Source: Betaproteobacteria bacterium SCGC AG-212-J23
GTDB taxonomy: Bacteria > Pseudomonadota > Gammaproteobacteria > Burkholderiales > SG8-39
DNA length: 52,964 nt
NCBI GenBank assembly: GCA_001644455.1
Contig: LSTF01000113.1
Location: 1 to 52,964, forward strand
Reading direction: 5' to 3'
This document shows, one piece after another, positions 14,563 to 25,575 of this stretch. Each line of letters opens with the position of its first letter. Positions within the stretch are counted from its first letter, which is position 1. The notes under the pieces were generated by a model, which made no database searches, had not been told where the DNA came from, and saw only the letters and a program-made list of their open reading frames with translations. The position numbers and the translations under genes are program-made.

Positions 14563-15738
14563 ATGGCCATCATCGAAGTGAAAGTGCCGCAGCTTTCCGA
14601 ATCGGTCTCGGAAGCCACGCTGCTCGACTGGCACAAGAAGGAAGGCGAGAAGGTCTCGCGTGACGAGAACCTGATCGACATCGAGACCGACAAGGTCGTG
14701 CTGGAGCTGCCGGCGCCCTCGGACGGCGTGCTGGTGAAGATCCTGAAGAAAGCCAAGGACTCGGTCGGCTCGGGCGAGGTCATCGCCCAGATCGATACCG
14801 AGGGCAAGGGCGTGGCCGCGCCGGCCGCCGCCCCTCAGGCAAAAGCGCCTCCCCAGAAGCCTGCGACCCCAGCCGTCATGCCTGCTGCCCAGAAGATCGC
14901 GGCGGAAAAGGGCATCGACACCTCGAAAGTTCAGGGCACCGGCCGCGATGGTCGCGTCACCAAGGGTGACGTGCTTCAGCCATCGAAGCCTCTTCCGCAA
15001 CCGGCGCCGCCGATCAATATCGACCAGCTCACTTCAGGCCGCCCGGAGCAGCGCGTGCCGATGTCGCGCCTGCGCCAACGGGTCGCCGAGCGCCTGGTCC
15101 AGTCGCAGGCCACCGCCGCCATCCTCACCACCTTCAACGAGGTGAACATGGCCCCGGTGATGGAGATGCGCAAGAAATACCAGGAGCGCTTCGAGAAGGA
15201 GCACGGCGCGCGCCTCGGCTTCATGTCGTTCTTCGTCAAGGCCGCGGTGCACGCGCTGAAGCGCTACCCGGTGGTGAACGCCTCGATCGACGGCAACGAC
15301 ATCGTCTACCACGGCTACTTTGACGTGGGCGTCGCGGTCGGCAGCCCGCGCGGCCTGGTAGTGCCGATCCTGAGAGACGCCGACCGCATGAGCTTCGCCG
15401 AGATCGAGAAGAAAATCGGCGAGTTCGGCAAGAAGGCGCAGGACGGCAAGCTCGCGCTCGAAGACCTCACCGGCGGCACCTTCTCGATCTCCAACGGCGG
15501 GGTGTTCGGCTCGATGCTCTCGACGCCGATCATCAACCCGCCGCAGTCGGCGATCCTCGGCGTGCACGCGACCAAGGACCGCGCGGTGGTGGAGAACGGC
15601 CAGATCGTCGTGCGGCCGATGAACTATCTCGCGCTTTCCTATGACCACCGCATCATCGATGGCCGGGAAGCTGTCTTGTTTTTAGTAAGCATTAAAGATG
15701 CGTTAGAAGATCCTGCGCGGCTCATCCTCGAGATATGA
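14563..15738 (+). CDS. sucB: Dihydrolipoyllysine succinyltransferase (E2 of 2-oxoglutarate dehydrogenase)
   Basis: Core of the 2-oxoglutarate dehydrogenase complex; transfers succinyl from the lipoyl arm to CoA. Domains in order: one lipoyl domain (1-75) with the modified Lys44 in [10 protein letters not shown]; a short linker rich in Ala and Pro; a peripheral-subunit-binding domain (about 106-140, ending [14 protein letters not shown]); and the catalytic acyltransferase domain with [48 protein letters not shown] and the active-site [13 protein letters not shown]. The 391 residues are typical for a one-lipoyl E2. Its stop overlaps the lpd ATG. Confidence 0.96.
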   Translation: MAIIEVKVPQLSESVSEATLLDWHKKEGEKVSRDENLIDIETDKVVLELPAPSDGVLVKILKKAKDSVGSGEVIAQIDTEGKGVAAPAAAPQAKAPPQKPATPAVMPAAQKIAAEKGIDTSKVQGTGRDGRVTKGDVLQPSKPLPQPAPPINIDQLTSGRPEQRVPMSRLRQRVAERLVQSQATAAILTTFNEVNMAPVMEMRKKYQERFEKEHGARLGFMSFFVKAAVHALKRYPVVNASIDGNDIVYHGYFDVGVAVGSPRGLVVPILRDADRMSFAEIEKKIGEFGKKAQDGKLALEDLTGGTFSISNGGVFGSMLSTPIINPPQSAILGVHATKDRAVVENGQIVVRPMNYLALSYDHRIIDGREAVLFLVSIKDALEDPARLILEI

Positions 15739-17138
15739 AATCCTTCGACGTAGTGGTGATCGGCGGAGGTCCCGGCGGATACATTGCAGCGATTCGCGCT
15801 GCCCAGCTGGGGCTCAAGACGGCGTGCGTCGACGAGGCGAAGGGCGCGGACGGCAAGCCCGCGCTTGGCGGGACCTGCACCAACGTCGGCTGCATTCCCT
15901 CGAAGGCGCTGCTGCAGTCCTCCGAGAACTACGAGCAGGCCGGGCACCACTTCGCCGAGCACGGCATCAAGGTGAAGGGCCTCGACCTCGACCTCGCGAC
16001 CATGCTGAAGCGCAAGGACAAGGTGGTGAAGGCGAGCAACGACGGCGTACTCTACCTTTTCAAGAAGAACAAGGTCGAGTTCTTCAATGGCCGGGGAAGT
16101 TTCGGCAAGTCGCCATCGGAAATCGCGGTCAACGGGGAAACGCTGCAGGCGAAGAACGTCATCCTCGCCACCGGCTCCAACCCGCGACCGCTTCCGGGCG
16201 CGGACTTCGACGAGAAGCTGATCCTGAGCAACACCGGGGCGCTGGCGATCCCGGACGTGCCGAAGCGTCTAGGTGTCATCGGGGCAGGGGTGATCGGCCT
16301 GGAGATGGGCAGCGTGTGGCGCCGACTCGGCTCCCAGGTGACCATCCTCGAGGCCCTGCCGACGTTTCTCGGGGCCGCCGATGAATCGGTCGCCAAGGAG
16401 GCCGCCAAGGTCTTCGCCAGGCAGGGCCTGAAGATCGAGACCGGGGTGAAGATCGCCAAAGTCGAGAAGAAGAAAACCGTTACTGTTCAATATACTGCAC
16501 CCGATAACTCATCCAAAACATTGGAGTGCGATCGGCTGATCGTTTCTATTGGTCGGCTGCCCAACACCGACGGTCTGAACGCGGCTGGTGTTGGGCTCAA
16601 GTTAGATGAGAAGGGCTTCATCGCCGTGGACGGCGACTGCCGCACCAACCTGCCCGGGGTCTGGGCGATCGGCGACGCGGTGCGGGGGCCGATGCTGGCG
16701 CACAAGGCCGAGGAAGAAGGCGTGGCGGTCGCCGAGCGGATCGTCGGCCAGAAGCCGCATATCGACTTCAACACCGTGCCCTGGGTGATCTATACGACGC
16801 CCGAAATCGCCTGGGTCGGCAAGACCGAGCAGCAGCTGAAGGCCGAGGGCGTCGAATACCGCGCCGGCAGCGTCCCGTTTGCGGCCAACGCGCGGGCGAG
16901 GGCGCTCGGCGACACGACCGGGCTGGTCAAATTTCTGGCTCACGCAAAAACCGACGAAATCCTTGGTGTCCATATCATCGGTCCGTTCGCCGGCGAGCTG
17001 ATCGCCGAGGCGGTGGTGGCGATGGAGTTCCGTGGCTCGGCCGAGGACATCGGCATGATCTGCCACGCGCATCCCTCGCTTTCGGAGGCGATGAAGGATG
17101 CCGCGCTCGCAGTCGACAAGCGAGCGCTCAACGTCTAG
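15735..17138 (+). CDS. lpdA: Dihydrolipoyl dehydrogenase (E3)
   Basis: Reoxidises the lipoyl arm of the 2-oxoglutarate dehydrogenase complex, passing electrons through FAD and a disulfide to NAD. The N-terminal FAD loop is [20 protein letters not shown], the redox-active Cys48 and Cys53 lie in [15 protein letters not shown], the NAD motif is [20 protein letters not shown], and the C-terminal interface holds the catalytic His-Glu pair in [16 protein letters not shown]. The 467 residues are normal. ATGA overlap with sucB makes it the third gene of the sucAB-lpd unit. Confidence 0.97.
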   Translation: MKSFDVVVIGGGPGGYIAAIRAAQLGLKTACVDEAKGADGKPALGGTCTNVGCIPSKALLQSSENYEQAGHHFAEHGIKVKGLDLDLATMLKRKDKVVKASNDGVLYLFKKNKVEFFNGRGSFGKSPSEIAVNGETLQAKNVILATGSNPRPLPGADFDEKLILSNTGALAIPDVPKRLGVIGAGVIGLEMGSVWRRLGSQVTILEALPTFLGAADESVAKEAAKVFARQGLKIETGVKIAKVEKKKTVTVQYTAPDNSSKTLECDRLIVSIGRLPNTDGLNAAGVGLKLDEKGFIAVDGDCRTNLPGVWAIGDAVRGPMLAHKAEEEGVAVAERIVGQKPHIDFNTVPWVIYTTPEIAWVGKTEQQLKAEGVEYRAGSVPFAANARARALGDTTGLVKFLAHAKTDEILGVHIIGPFAGELIAEAVVAMEFRGSAEDIGMICHAHPSLSEAMKDAALAVDKRALNV

Positions 17139-18612
17139 CCAGCAGACCAACCCATCGAGGTGGCAGGGAGCCGGCTGGCCTGCATTTGTCTCGTCTTTGA
17201 AAGACGTGGCAGTCATCGAAGACGCGCCGATGCGCGGAACCTTTGCCACCGACGCCGGTGGGACCTCGTACGGCATGCCGCACGGCGTCGTCATCGCGCG
17301 CAGCGCCGCGCAGATCTCGGCGCTGCTCAAGGCTGCGCAGGCTCACCGCGTGCCGGTGACCGTGCGCGGCGGCGGGCTCACCACCGAGGGAGAGTCGGTC
17401 GCCTTCGGCGGCGTACTTCTCGATATGACCGGCATGAGCAAATGCCTTTTCATAGATCCCCAGAAACTTGAAGTTCGCGTGGAGGCGGGCATTTTCTGGG
17501 CGAGCCTCGCGGAGCACCTGCGGCGGCAGGGCATGGACTACCTCTCGGCACCGCTCAACCTCACCTCCTCGGTCGGCGGCACGCTCGGTGTCGGCGGGAT
17601 CGACGTCAACTCGGCCCGGTTCGGCTGCAGCGCCGACCAGGCGCTCGCGCTGCAGGTCGTGACGCCCACGGGCGAAATCGTCGAATGCTCGGACGAAGCG
17701 AACCCGGAGCTTTTCCGGCGCGTGATCCTGGGTTACGGCCAGTTCGGCGTGATCACCGAGGCGACGCTCAGGATCAGGCGCTACACGCCGATCCGCATGC
17801 GGTATTACTACTACGCATCGCTACGCACCGCGATCGAGGACTTGCAGATGCTCGATCGCGAGCAGGCCGCCGACTACACCGGCATCCTCACCATGATGGA
17901 CGCGGCGATCAATCTGCTCGTCGCGTTTGATTCCGGCGAGCGCGAAGCCGCCTTCGACGCGAAATGGCATTCCCGCGTGCGCGGCATGGGCGAGGCGGCC
18001 TTTTCGGCCCGGGCATTTCTTTCGTATCTCGTTCGGCCGTGGCGCTGGGGCGAGGCGCTGTTCCTGCGGGACAGGAAGCGCCAGCTGTTCCCGGAGTTTC
18101 GCCGCCCAGAGCACACGCGCGACGGAAAGATGGAGGACCGCAGCGTGGTGTTCTCGCGCGCGGTGTGGAAGTTCTGGGGCGGCCGGCAGATGGTGATCCC
18201 GGACCTCGCCACCTCGAGCGCGAAATTCGCCGAAGCCGTCGAGCGCGGCAACGCGGTCTGCAAGCGGTTCTTCCCGCGCTACACCCTCTATTGCGTCGGC
18301 ATCCGGCTGCGCGAGGAGCATCGGCCGCACTACGAGATGAGCTGCATCCCGCCGGACGCGGCGGGCTGGGCGTACGGCTGCGAGTTCGAGCCGATGATCG
18401 GCGACGGCACCTGGAGCCGCGACCACCTGCAATCCTTCAAGAACGCGATCTATGACATCGGCGTCGAGATGGGGGCGAGCTACTATCGCTTCGGCGGCAT
18501 GATGAAGGGCTATGTCCGCCGCGTGTTCGGCGACCCGCTGGTGGATCGCCATCTCGCGATGAAGCGCGCCGCCGACCCGGCCATGATCCTCAACCGCGAT
18601 GTGATATTTTGA
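17098..18612 (+). CDS. FAD-binding (VAO/PCMH-type) oxidase, substrate unknown
   Basis: A 504-residue flavoprotein of the vanillyl-alcohol-oxidase fold. The FAD-binding half (about residues 45-230) shows PVTVRGGGLTTEG, GGVLLDMTGMSK, and SSVGGTLGVGGIDVNSARFG, followed by VVTPTGEIVECS and GYGQFGVITEATL, the usual order in FAD-linked oxidases such as GlcD-like proteins and cytokinin-dehydrogenase-like proteins. The second half, which would decide the substrate, is not one I recognise. No signal peptide is seen. The ATG at 17098 has a GGAGG nine bases upstream and overlaps lpdA by 41 bases. It is followed after three bases by an Fe-S protein and a second flavoprotein, suggesting a three-part electron-transfer unit. 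Confidence 0.85.
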   Translation: MPRSQSTSERSTSSQQTNPSRWQGAGWPAFVSSLKDVAVIEDAPMRGTFATDAGGTSYGMPHGVVIARSAAQISALLKAAQAHRVPVTVRGGGLTTEGESVAFGGVLLDMTGMSKCLFIDPQKLEVRVEAGIFWASLAEHLRRQGMDYLSAPLNLTSSVGGTLGVGGIDVNSARFGCSADQALALQVVTPTGEIVECSDEANPELFRRVILGYGQFGVITEATLRIRRYTPIRMRYYYYASLRTAIEDLQMLDREQAADYTGILTMMDAAINLLVAFDSGEREAAFDAKWHSRVRGMGEAAFSARAFLSYLVRPWRWGEALFLRDRKRQLFPEFRRPEHTRDGKMEDRSVVFSRAVWKFWGGRQMVIPDLATSSAKFAEAVERGNAVCKRFFPRYTLYCVGIRLREEHRPHYEMSCIPPDAAGWAYGCEFEPMIGDGTWSRDHLQSFKNAIYDIGVEMGASYYRFGGMMKGYVRRVFGDPLVDRHLAMKRAADPAMILNRDVIF

Positions 18613-18615
18613 CTC

Positions 18616-19503
18616 GTGGAATTTTCTTCCTGCCACGGCTGCAGCCTGTGCCTGCTCTCCTGCCCGGTGTGGCGGCAGACGCGCGACGTGCGGCTGACGC
18701 CCCACGGCCGCGCCAAGGCACTGCAGAACGGGGCGAGCGCGGCTGACCTGCAGGCCTCGATCGCAAGCTGCACGCTATGCGGAGCGTGCGAACCCGCATG
18801 CCCCGAGGAGATTCCGCTCATCGACATGATCCTCGAGCTGCGCCGGCAGCAGCCCATACAGGTTGCACGAGGAGACGTTCCCTCGGAGAAGGAAATCTCT
18901 GTTGGAAACGTTCTCCTCGCGGGCGAGGTATTGAGACAGGACCCCGAGCGGCTGAAGCGCATCGCGTCGCTGCTCGATATCGCGGTCGCGGCGGATGACG
19001 GATCGGATATCTCCCGCGCCATCGAATGCGGCGCCGCGCTGTCTTCCGAGAGGCTTTCGAGCTTCATGGGTTCTTTCAGAAATGCCAAACGACTGGTCGT
19101 CGCCGACGGCTTGTTGCTGCGCAAGCTGCGCGAGTGGCTGCCGGAGGCGCGCGTCGTGAGCCTCGGCGAAGCGTTGAGCACGCTCGAGGCGGTACGCGCG
19201 AGGCTGCGCGCGACCGATTTGTACGTGATCGAGCCGCGCGCGTTCCATGCCGACCACGCCCGGCTGGTGCGCCATTACGACGCGCTGATCAAGGCCCGAA
19301 ACCTGAAAACGAACCTGGATCTGCAGCGCCTGGCTGTCCCGACCGGCGCGTCCAGTGCGGCGAAGCGCGTGGATCCGCTCGATCAGGCGCGCTGGATTCT
19401 CGACGGGCGCGCCTTCGAGCGCGTGGTGGTGGAAGACGCGGCCGACTGCGCCGTATTCGCGCGAGTGACGGACCGCCAGGTCCTGCATCTGGGCGATCTG
19501 TGA
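18616..19503 (+). CDS. 4Fe-4S dicluster protein
   Basis: A 295-residue protein starting at GTG. Its N-terminal sixth carries two 4Fe-4S motifs: Cys6, 9, 12 and 16 in CHGCSLCLLSCP, and Cys52, 55, 58 and 62 in CTLCGACEPACP. The spacing resembles the ferredoxin part of GlcF/LldE-type oxidoreductase subunits. The paired CCG cysteine domains that normally follow in GlcF are absent; the remaining 230 residues have almost no cysteines and no motif I recognise. Its GTG lies three bases after the FAD-oxidase stop and its own stop overlaps the GTG of the next flavoprotein, so it is most likely the electron shuttle between the two. Confidence 0.82.
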   Translation: MEFSSCHGCSLCLLSCPVWRQTRDVRLTPHGRAKALQNGASAADLQASIASCTLCGACEPACPEEIPLIDMILELRRQQPIQVARGDVPSEKEISVGNVLLAGEVLRQDPERLKRIASLLDIAVAADDGSDISRAIECGAALSSERLSSFMGSFRNAKRLVVADGLLLRKLREWLPEARVVSLGEALSTLEAVRARLRATDLYVIEPRAFHADHARLVRHYDALIKARNLKTNLDLQRLAVPTGASSAAKRVDPLDQARWILDGRAFERVVVEDAADCAVFARVTDRQVLHLGDL

Positions 19504-20708
19504 GAACTGTCGACACGCTCATCGTGGGCGCGAGCCTGGCCGGCGCGGCGGCGGCCAAGCGTAACGTGGACGCGGGACTGGAAACCGTGATCCTCGAGCG
19601 CAAGGAATTGCCGCGCCACAAGATCTGCAGCGGCATCCTCTCGCCGCGCGGCCACCGCTTCCTGATCGAGAATTTCGGCCCGCTGCCGCGCGAGGCGCTG
19701 CACGAGCCGACCTCGTGCCGCGGGGTGACGTTCCATTTCCCCTGCCTGATCCCGCTCTCCATGGATTTCTTCGGCGGACCCACGCCGCACCTGCACCGAA
19801 GGTATTCCGACCACTGGGCGATCAAGCGCAGCGGGGCCGAGGTCCACGACCGCACGTCCTTCGTCGGCCTGGAAGATCACGGCGATCACGTCATCGTCCA
19901 TGCCAGGCAATCTGGAAACCCCGTTACCTATAAAGCGAGGCAGGTGATCGGCGCCGACGGCCCGAGCTCGCTCGTCATCCGCTCGATCTATCCCGACTAT
20001 CCGAAGCAGATCCCCTGGTTCTTCGTCGGCCAGAAGTTCCACGACATCGTCGACTGCCCGCTCGACCCGCAATACTTCCACTTCTGGTTTCACCCGCAGC
20101 TCGGCCACTACACGTGGAGCCACGCGCGCGACGGGCGGCAGATCGTCGGCGTCGGCTTCAAGCGCGGCGACAATTTCGAAGCGCGTCATCGCCAGGTGAA
20201 GCAATACCTGGAGGACAAGCACCAGGTGCGGCTCGCCCGGCACGAGGACGAGGAAGGCTGCGCCGAGAATTTCGGTCCGTCGCTCGTCAACCGCTATGTG
20301 TTCGGCAAGGGCAACGTGCTGATCACCGGCCAGGCGACCGGCTTCCTCAACATGATCGGCGAAGGCATGAGCTGCGCACTGCATTCCGGCGCGATCGCCG
20401 GCGAGGCGGTGGTCGAGGCGCGGCTGCGCGGCCGGCCGGTCCAGGAGATGTACCGCAGGATGATCGCCTCGGAAGTGCGCCGCACCACGGACCAGTGGAA
20501 CCCGCTCAAGATCGCATTCGGCAAGCCGCATGAAGCGGACTTCCCCCAGGCGCTGATGAAGCTCTCCTGGCGCGAGCGCGGCCTGGTGCTGCGCGACATG
20601 TGGAACTTCCTGCTCCTCTACAAGGAGTTCAAGTGGGGGCGGCAGATCGCCGCGCTCGCCGGGCAACGGCTGTTCAGCGCCGGCTATTCGGCGCAGCGCT
20701 GGCTCTGA
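19500..20708 (+). CDS. Geranylgeranyl-reductase-like FAD-dependent oxidoreductase
   Basis: A 402-residue flavoprotein starting at a GTG that overlaps the previous stop (GTGA). It opens with the FAD-binding VDTLIVGASLAGAAAAKRN, then ERKELPRHKICSGILSPRG, a typical geranylgeranyl-reductase/FixC family block, and has the second FAD motifs ARQVIGADGPSS and NVLITGQATGFLNMIGEGM. This family reduces or hydroxylates lipids, quinones or phenolics, often with ferredoxin as electron source, which fits the Fe-S neighbour. The end is rich in aromatic and basic residues and may touch the membrane. Substrate cannot be told from sequence. An upstream in-frame extension to 19026 lies wholly inside the Fe-S gene and was discarded. 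Confidence 0.84.
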   Translation: MRTVDTLIVGASLAGAAAAKRNVDAGLETVILERKELPRHKICSGILSPRGHRFLIENFGPLPREALHEPTSCRGVTFHFPCLIPLSMDFFGGPTPHLHRRYSDHWAIKRSGAEVHDRTSFVGLEDHGDHVIVHARQSGNPVTYKARQVIGADGPSSLVIRSIYPDYPKQIPWFFVGQKFHDIVDCPLDPQYFHFWFHPQLGHYTWSHARDGRQIVGVGFKRGDNFEARHRQVKQYLEDKHQVRLARHEDEEGCAENFGPSLVNRYVFGKGNVLITGQATGFLNMIGEGMSCALHSGAIAGEAVVEARLRGRPVQEMYRRMIASEVRRTTDQWNPLKIAFGKPHEADFPQALMKLSWRERGLVLRDMWNFLLLYKEFKWGRQIAALAGQRLFSAGYSAQRWL

Positions 20709-21808
20709 GCGACGTCGTTTCCCTGTATGAGGAGAACCTCGCGAAGCGGGGCTTCGTCGTCGATCCCTCGCAATGGCGCGCGGTGGAGCGGCTGCAGCAG
20801 CTCTACGAGGAGTGGACCGCCTACAAGGCGCGCCGCAGCAACGCGCTGAAGCGGCTGCTGGTGCGGCCGCCGCTGCCGAAGGGCGTCTACCTCTGGGGCC
20901 CGGTCGGGCGCGGCAAGAGCTTCCTCATGGATGCGTTCTACCTCTGCGTGCCGCTCGAGCGGAAGCGCCGCGTGCACTTCCACCACTTCATGCGCGAGAT
21001 CCATCGCGAGATGAACGAGCTGAAGGGCACCGAGGACCCGATCGCGGCGGTCGCCGAGCGGACTGCGCGACGTTACCGATTGGTTTGTTTCGATGAATTC
21101 CACGTCTCGGACATCGCCGACGCGATGATCCTCGGCCGCTTCCTCGAGCAGGCGATGGAGAAGGGCGTCGAGTTCGTCATGACCTCGAACTACCATCCCG
21201 ATGCCCTCTATCCCAACGGCCTGCAGCGGGAGCGCTTCCTGCCGACGATCGAGTACATCAAGTCGCACCTGGACGTGGTCGGCGTCGACAACGGCACCGA
21301 CTATCGGCGATTGAAGATGGAAAAAGTGCAGGTGTACCACCTCGACAACGAAGCCGCCTTCGAGAAAATATTCTCGGACCTGAAGGACGTCGAGGAGGAA
21401 AAGCACCCCTTGGATGTCGAGGGGCGGCAGATTCCCTACCGCAAGCGCGCCGGCGGGCTGGTCTGGTTCGACTTCCAGGCCCTGTGCGCCGGGCCGCGTT
21501 CCTACACCGACTATGTCGACCTGGCGCGGCGCTTTCACACCGTGATGCTGTCGGGAGTGCCGAAGCTTTCGGCGAAGCAATCCGACGCGGCGCGGCGCTT
21601 CACCTGGCTGGTCGATGTGTTCTACGATGACCGGGTCAAGCTGATCGTCTCGGCCGCCGCGCCCCCCGAGGAACTGTTCACCGAGGGCGAGCAAGCCGCC
21701 GAGTTCCAGCGCACCGTCAGCCGCCTGCACGAGATGCAGTCGGCCGAATACCTGAAGAGCGAACGGAGGAGAGCGAGTGGAGAAGTTCAAGGCGTTCCTT
21801 CTCACTGA
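20705..21808 (+). CDS. zapE: Cell division ATPase ZapE (AFG1 family)
   Basis: An AAA-type ATPase linked in E. coli to FtsZ ring stability and related to mitochondrial AFG1. Walker A is YLWGPVGRGKSFLMDAFY and Walker B is LVCFDEFHVSDIADAMIL; the family block VMTSNYHPDALYPNGLQRER follows. Similarity to family members begins near SLYEENLAKRGFVVDPSQW, which has no ATG, GTG or TTG just before it. The only codon at the right place is a CTG at 20705 that overlaps the previous stop as CTGA. In-frame GTGs at 20600 and 20633 would overlap the upstream gene heavily, and one at 20783 would cut off conserved sequence. The start is therefore uncertain; the gene is not. About 367 residues from the CTG. Confidence 0.88.
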   Translation: MSDVVSLYEENLAKRGFVVDPSQWRAVERLQQLYEEWTAYKARRSNALKRLLVRPPLPKGVYLWGPVGRGKSFLMDAFYLCVPLERKRRVHFHHFMREIHREMNELKGTEDPIAAVAERTARRYRLVCFDEFHVSDIADAMILGRFLEQAMEKGVEFVMTSNYHPDALYPNGLQRERFLPTIEYIKSHLDVVGVDNGTDYRRLKMEKVQVYHLDNEAAFEKIFSDLKDVEEEKHPLDVEGRQIPYRKRAGGLVWFDFQALCAGPRSYTDYVDLARRFHTVMLSGVPKLSAKQSDAARRFTWLVDVFYDDRVKLIVSAAAPPEELFTEGEQAAEFQRTVSRLHEMQSAEYLKSERRRASGEVQGVPSH

Positions 21809-22768
21809 GACCCCGGAGAAGAAGATCCGGGCGGAATTCGTCGAGCGCACGCTCGACGACCTGGATCCGGGCGACGTGGTCGTGCGCGTCGCCTACTCGG
21901 ACATCAACTACAAGGACGCGCTGGCCGCGACCGGCAAGGGAAAGATCCTGCGCCGGAGCCCGTGCATCGGCGGCATCGACTTTTCCGGTACGGTGGTCTC
22001 GAGCGGCGATGGCCGCTTCGCCAAAGGCGATGCGGTGCTCGGCGTCGGGTTCGACATCGGCGTCTCGCATCACGGCGGCTACGCGCAGTACGCGCGGGTG
22101 CCGGCGGCGTGGCTCACCAAGCTGCCGCAGGGCATGTCCCTCTGGGATGCGATGGCGTTCGGTACCGCCGGCTACACCGCAGGCATCGCCGTCGTTCGCA
22201 TGGAGCATGAAGGGCTCAAGCCCGGCAACGGCCCGGTGGTGGTCAGCGGCGCCACCGGCGGCGTCGGCTCGATCGCCGTCTCCGCGCTGGCGCGCAGCGG
22301 CTACCACGTGGTGGCGCTGACCGGGAAGGAGAGCGAATCGGACTGGCTGAAGAAGCTGGGCGCGAAGGAGATTCTCCTGAGGCAGACCTTGAACCTGGAG
22401 AAGATCAAGCCGCTGGACAAGTCGACCTGGGCAGGGGCGGTCGACAATCTCGGCGGCGACGTGCTGGCTTGGATGTGCAGCACCATGAAGGACAACGGCG
22501 TCATCGGCTCGATCGGCCTCGCCGCCAGCCACAACCTGAACACGACGGTGATGCCCTTCATCCTGCGCGGCGCGCGGCTGCTCGGTATCAATTCCGGTGA
22601 GAGCTCGAACGACGTGCGGGAGACAGTCTGGAAGCGCCTCGGCAGCGACCTCAAGCCGCCGCTCCTCAAGGAGATGTGCCGCACTATCCCGTTCGACAAG
22701 CTGCCTTCCGCCTTCGACGATTTCATTGCCGGGAAAGTGACGCGCCGCATCGTCGTCGACCTGAGCGA

Positions 22769-22772
<4 letters not shown>
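21777..22772 (+). CDS. acuI: Acryloyl-CoA reductase (AcuI/YhdH family quinone-oxidoreductase fold)
   Basis: A 331-residue zinc-free medium-chain reductase. The YhdH/AcuI subfamily reduces acryloyl-CoA to propionyl-CoA with NADPH. Typical parts are VVVRVAYSDINYKDALAATG, PCIGGIDFSGTVVSSGD, the nucleotide loop VVVSGATGGVGSIAVSALAR and LGAKEILLR. The GTG at 21777 follows AGGAGAG and overlaps the end of zapE by 32 bases. Its stop overlaps the ATG of prpE, so the product propionyl-CoA would be made by two neighbouring genes from two sources. The adjacency to prpE and linkage to prpBCD strengthen the acryloyl-CoA assignment over a generic quinone reductase. Confidence 0.85.
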
Positions 22773-24621
<1,849 letters not shown>

Positions 24622-24625
<4 letters not shown>

Positions 24626-25026
24626 AGAACCGGCCAATGCTGACGCTCGACGACTGCCGCAAGATCTCCGCGGCGGCGGAAGCGGAAGCGAAGAAGAACA
24701 ACTGGATCGTCGCGATCGCCATCCTCGACGACGGCGGTCACCTGCTGCACCTCATTCGCATGGACGGCGCATCGCCGTTCAATGCGCGCACCGCGATCGC
24801 CAAGGGCAAGACCGCGGCGGAAACGCGGCGCTCGACGCTGGTCTGGGAAGAGCGCATCAAGGCCGGCCGCAATTCGATGCTCGGCATGCCGAAGATCACG
24901 CCGGTGCAGGGCGGCCTGCCGATCGTGGTGGAAGGCGTTTGCGTCGGCGGTATCGGCGCGTCCGGCGTGCAGTCGCACGAGGACGAGCAGATCGTTGCCG
25001 CCGGCATCAAGGCTCTAGGACTGTAG
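24622..25026 (+). CDS. GlcG/HbpS-family protein, cytoplasmic
   Basis: A 134-residue single-domain protein of the GlcG/HbpS (DUF336) family. The family pattern is clear: ILDDGGHLLHLIRMDGASP, SPFNARTAIAKGKTAAETRR and PIVVEGVCVGGIGASGVQSHEDEQI. Members bind haem or degradation intermediates in some systems and are often found in oxidation operons, but the molecular role is mostly unknown. There is no signal peptide, unlike the paralogue that follows at 25050. It overlaps prpE (ATGA) and so is probably co-translated. Confidence 0.85.
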
Positions 25027-25049
25027 TCAACCAAAGAGGGGAGTTAACA

Positions 25050-25571
25050 ATGCTTCGCTTCAGTGCATTTGCAGCGCTCATGTTCGCGACGTCCGCAGTC
25101 TTCGCGCAGGTCCCGGCGGATCCCGCCAATCCCAACGAGCAGCTACCCGAGAAGGCGAGCTTCATGCCGTACGGCGAGCCCATCAAGCTCGAGCAGGCGA
25201 AGAAAGCCGCCGACGCCGCGCTCGCCGACGCCACCAAGCGGGGCTGGCCGATGTGCATCGCCGTGGTCGCCCCGAGTGGCGATCTGGTCTATTTCGTGAA
25301 GATGGACGACTGCCAGTACGCCTCGATCGCCATTGCGCAGCACAAGGCGAAGGCGGCAGCCACGTTCCGTCGTGCGACGGTGAACTTCGAGCGGCTGCTC
25401 GGCCGCGGACCGTTCTTCAGCTACCTGGCGACGCTCGACGGCGTGATCGCGTCGCGCGGCGGCAACCCGATCGTCGTGAACGGCAAGATCATCGGCGCGA
25501 TCGGCGTTTCCGGCGGAACCGGGTCGCAGGACGACGCCGTCTCCACCGCGGGCGCAGCAGCGGTCAAGTAG
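25050..25571 (+). CDS. GlcG/HbpS-family protein with signal peptide
   Basis: A 173-residue paralogue of the preceding gene. It begins with a Sec-type signal peptide (basic start, hydrophobic LRFSAFAALMFATSAVFA, cleavage expected after AFA or AQ), so it should act in the periplasm. The mature part shows AVVAPSGDLVYFVKMDDCQ, ASIAIAQHKAKAAATFRR and PIVVNGKIIGAIGVSGGTG. I chose the ATG at 25050 because it follows GAGGGGAG and opens the signal peptide; the longer frame to 24939 lies in the preceding gene. A cytoplasmic plus an exported copy in tandem is unusual. Confidence 0.85.
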   Translation: MLRFSAFAALMFATSAVFAQVPADPANPNEQLPEKASFMPYGEPIKLEQAKKAADAALADATKRGWPMCIAVVAPSGDLVYFVKMDDCQYASIAIAQHKAKAAATFRRATVNFERLLGRGPFFSYLATLDGVIASRGGNPIVVNGKIIGAIGVSGGTGSQDDAVSTAGAAAVK

Positions 25572-25575
25572 GCGG

